Shown here piece after piece: positions 7,689 through 8,218 of a stretch of 8,218 bases of DNA. The translations under genes and the position numbers were made by a program. Every line of letters begins with the position of its first letter. Positions within the stretch are counted from its first letter, which is position 1. Under the pieces are notes generated by a model that had not been told where the DNA came from, did not search any database, and saw only the letters and a program-made list of their open reading frames with translations. The stretch is from RGIG7213 sp045124505 (GTDB taxonomy: Bacteria; Bacillota; Clostridia; Oscillospirales; CAG-272): positions 1-8,218 of the forward strand of contig JBGVLZ010000098.1 of the NCBI GenBank assembly GCA_045124505.1, in the 5' to 3' direction.

Positions 7689-7953
7689 CGACTATGACGA
7701 GGACGGTCGGATTGTGGAGCCTGGAGAGAGTTGCCGGTTGGTGCGAGGCAATGGTGAGACTTTCCAATGACTTATCACCTCTGAGTCGAAGGACCGAAAG
7801 CGAAAGCGAGTAGACTCCTTCCGTATTGCTGCGTAAAGGCAAAGGGCTTGTTAGAGCTCGGTAAGTGACGGGGAATTTAAAATTTTCCGTAATTTGAGTG
7901 GTACCGCGGGTTGTTATAACTCGTCTCAAAGTTTACTTTGAGGCGAGTTTTTT
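7689..7953 (+). promoter_or_regulatory. T-box riboswitch (tRNA-sensing leader), candidate Ile specifier
   Basis: Every main T-box part is present. Stem I: base CGACT (7689-7693) with AGTCG (7784-7788); a K-turn of ATGAC and TG next to GAGG (7699-7702) with CCTC (7778-7781); the AG bulge GGAGAGAG (7723-7730); and TTGCC (7731-7735) with GGCAA (7747-7751) closing the GGTTGGTGCGA apical motif. Stem II: GAAGGA (7788-7793) with TCCTTC (7816-7821), enclosing an S-turn-like GAA/AGTA pair. Stem III: GGGCTT (7844-7849) with GAGCTC (7854-7859). Antiterminator: TTTGAG (7893-7898) with CTCAAA (7925-7930), and GCG (7906-7908) with CGT (7922-7924), around the tRNA-acceptor bulge TGGTACC in the T-box GAGTGGTACCGCGG (7896-7909). 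In known Stem I structures the specifier is followed by A and the CCTC-type strand. That gives ATC (7774-7776, Ile). TGGT in the bulge predicts discriminator A, compatible with tRNA-Ile. CTT (Leu) is a weaker alternative. Confidence 0.95.
7919..7953 (+). terminator. Intrinsic terminator of the T-box
   Basis: ACTCGTCTCAAAG (7919-7931) pairs with CTTTGAGGCGAGT (7936-7948), 13 pairs including one G-U, around the loop TTTA. A T run (7948-7953) follows. The 5' arm shares CGTCTCAAA with the 3' side of the antiterminator, so the two structures exclude each other. Binding of uncharged tRNA would favour read-through into the gene at 8014. Confidence 0.95.
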
Positions 7954-8013
7954 GTTTTATTCAGATTTGTAACCAAATATCAAATTTGTCAATGATGAAA
8001 GGGGACAAAAACA

Positions 8014-8218
8014 ATGGATTACAGTTTGAAAGAAGTAGCAAGAAGAATCAAAGACTTGCGCGAGGCAAAAGGATACACACAGGCAGAGCTTGCTAAACTT
8101 TGCGGTGTATCGGTGGAAGATTACAAGGTTTTGGAAAAAGGAGAAACAGACTTTAGCTTCACATTCATTTACAAATGTGCAAAAGCATGTAATGTTGAGG
8201 TGGTGGATTTGCTTGAAG
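8014..8218 (+). CDS. XRE-family helix-turn-helix regulator, 3' end missing; probably HTH-cupin type
   Basis: The visible 68 codons form a nearly complete XRE/HTH_3 DNA-binding domain. Residues 11-65 run from RIKDLREAKG through the helix pair YTQAELAKLCGVSVEDYKVLEKGE to an amphipathic last helix, IYKCAKACNVEVVDLL. The phrase DFSFTFIYKCAK, ending VDLLE, matches my memory of a clostridial and archaeal family in which this domain is followed by a C-terminal cupin. The cupin would lie beyond the window and is inferred. The ATG at 8014 has AAAGGGG at 7998-8004, 9 bases upstream. The gene is the first one behind the T-box terminator, so tRNA charging should control its expression. Relatives often lie beside AMP-forming acyl-CoA synthetase and indolepyruvate- or ketoacid-ferredoxin oxidoreductase genes; this cannot be seen here. 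Confidence 0.88.
   Translation, partial: MDYSLKEVARRIKDLREAKGYTQAELAKLCGVSVEDYKVLEKGETDFSFTFIYKCAKACNVEVVDLLE

Noticed and set aside
7660..7929. Minus-strand 89-codon open frame
   Set aside because: It is antisense to the T-box, whose conserved structure fully explains the sequence. No ribosome binding site or family similarity is seen.
1..8218. CRISPR arrays, tRNA or rRNA genes
   Set aside because: No regularly spaced repeats and no cloverleaf or ribosomal RNA sequence were seen in the window.

Overview
The window looks like a low-to-moderate GC Gram-positive chromosome, most likely an anaerobic Clostridia member (Oscillospiraceae/Ruminococcaceae-like). The reasons are strong AGGAGG-type ribosome binding sites, tightly packed same-strand genes with ATGA/TAATG overlaps, consensus sigma-A-type promoters, a complete T-box leader, and the LL-diaminopimelate aminotransferase route to DAP. 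The taxonomy is an inference from these traits. All recognised genes are on the + strand.

Positions 1-6903 hold a compact run of biosynthetic genes: carA (5' end outside the window), carB, a 37-codon membrane-peptide gene not previously obvious because of its size, dapF, dapL and nadE. CarA and CarB make carbamoyl phosphate for pyrimidines and arginine. DapL and DapF turn tetrahydrodipicolinate into LL-DAP and then meso-DAP for peptidoglycan and lysine. NadE completes NAD synthesis. Junctions are overlaps of 8, 1 and 4 bases or gaps of 14 and 5 bases, so the run is probably one transcript whose promoter lies upstream of the window.

Positions 6904-7583 hold a promoter region with a duplicated -10-like block, then a decayed tyrosine recombinase gene. 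An in-frame TAA interrupts it and it stops before most of the catalytic domain. It retains a good Shine-Dalgarno site and a plausible promoter. It is probably a remnant of an integrated element.

Positions 7584-8013 hold no protein gene but are full of regulation: an A/T-rich tract, a consensus TTGACA-17-TATAAT promoter, and a T-box riboswitch with Stem I (K-turn, specifier loop, AG bulge, apical loop), Stem II, Stem III, antiterminator and a 13-bp intrinsic terminator. The best reading of the specifier is ATC (isoleucine). The leader controls an XRE-type helix-turn-helix gene that runs off the right edge. Its sequence resembles the HTH-cupin regulators often found beside AMP-forming acyl-CoA synthetase and 2-oxoacid:ferredoxin oxidoreductase genes. 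If those genes follow, the T-box may sense isoleucine starvation and drive amino-acid synthesis from branched-chain acids. This is the most interesting hypothesis in the window, and its test lies just outside it.
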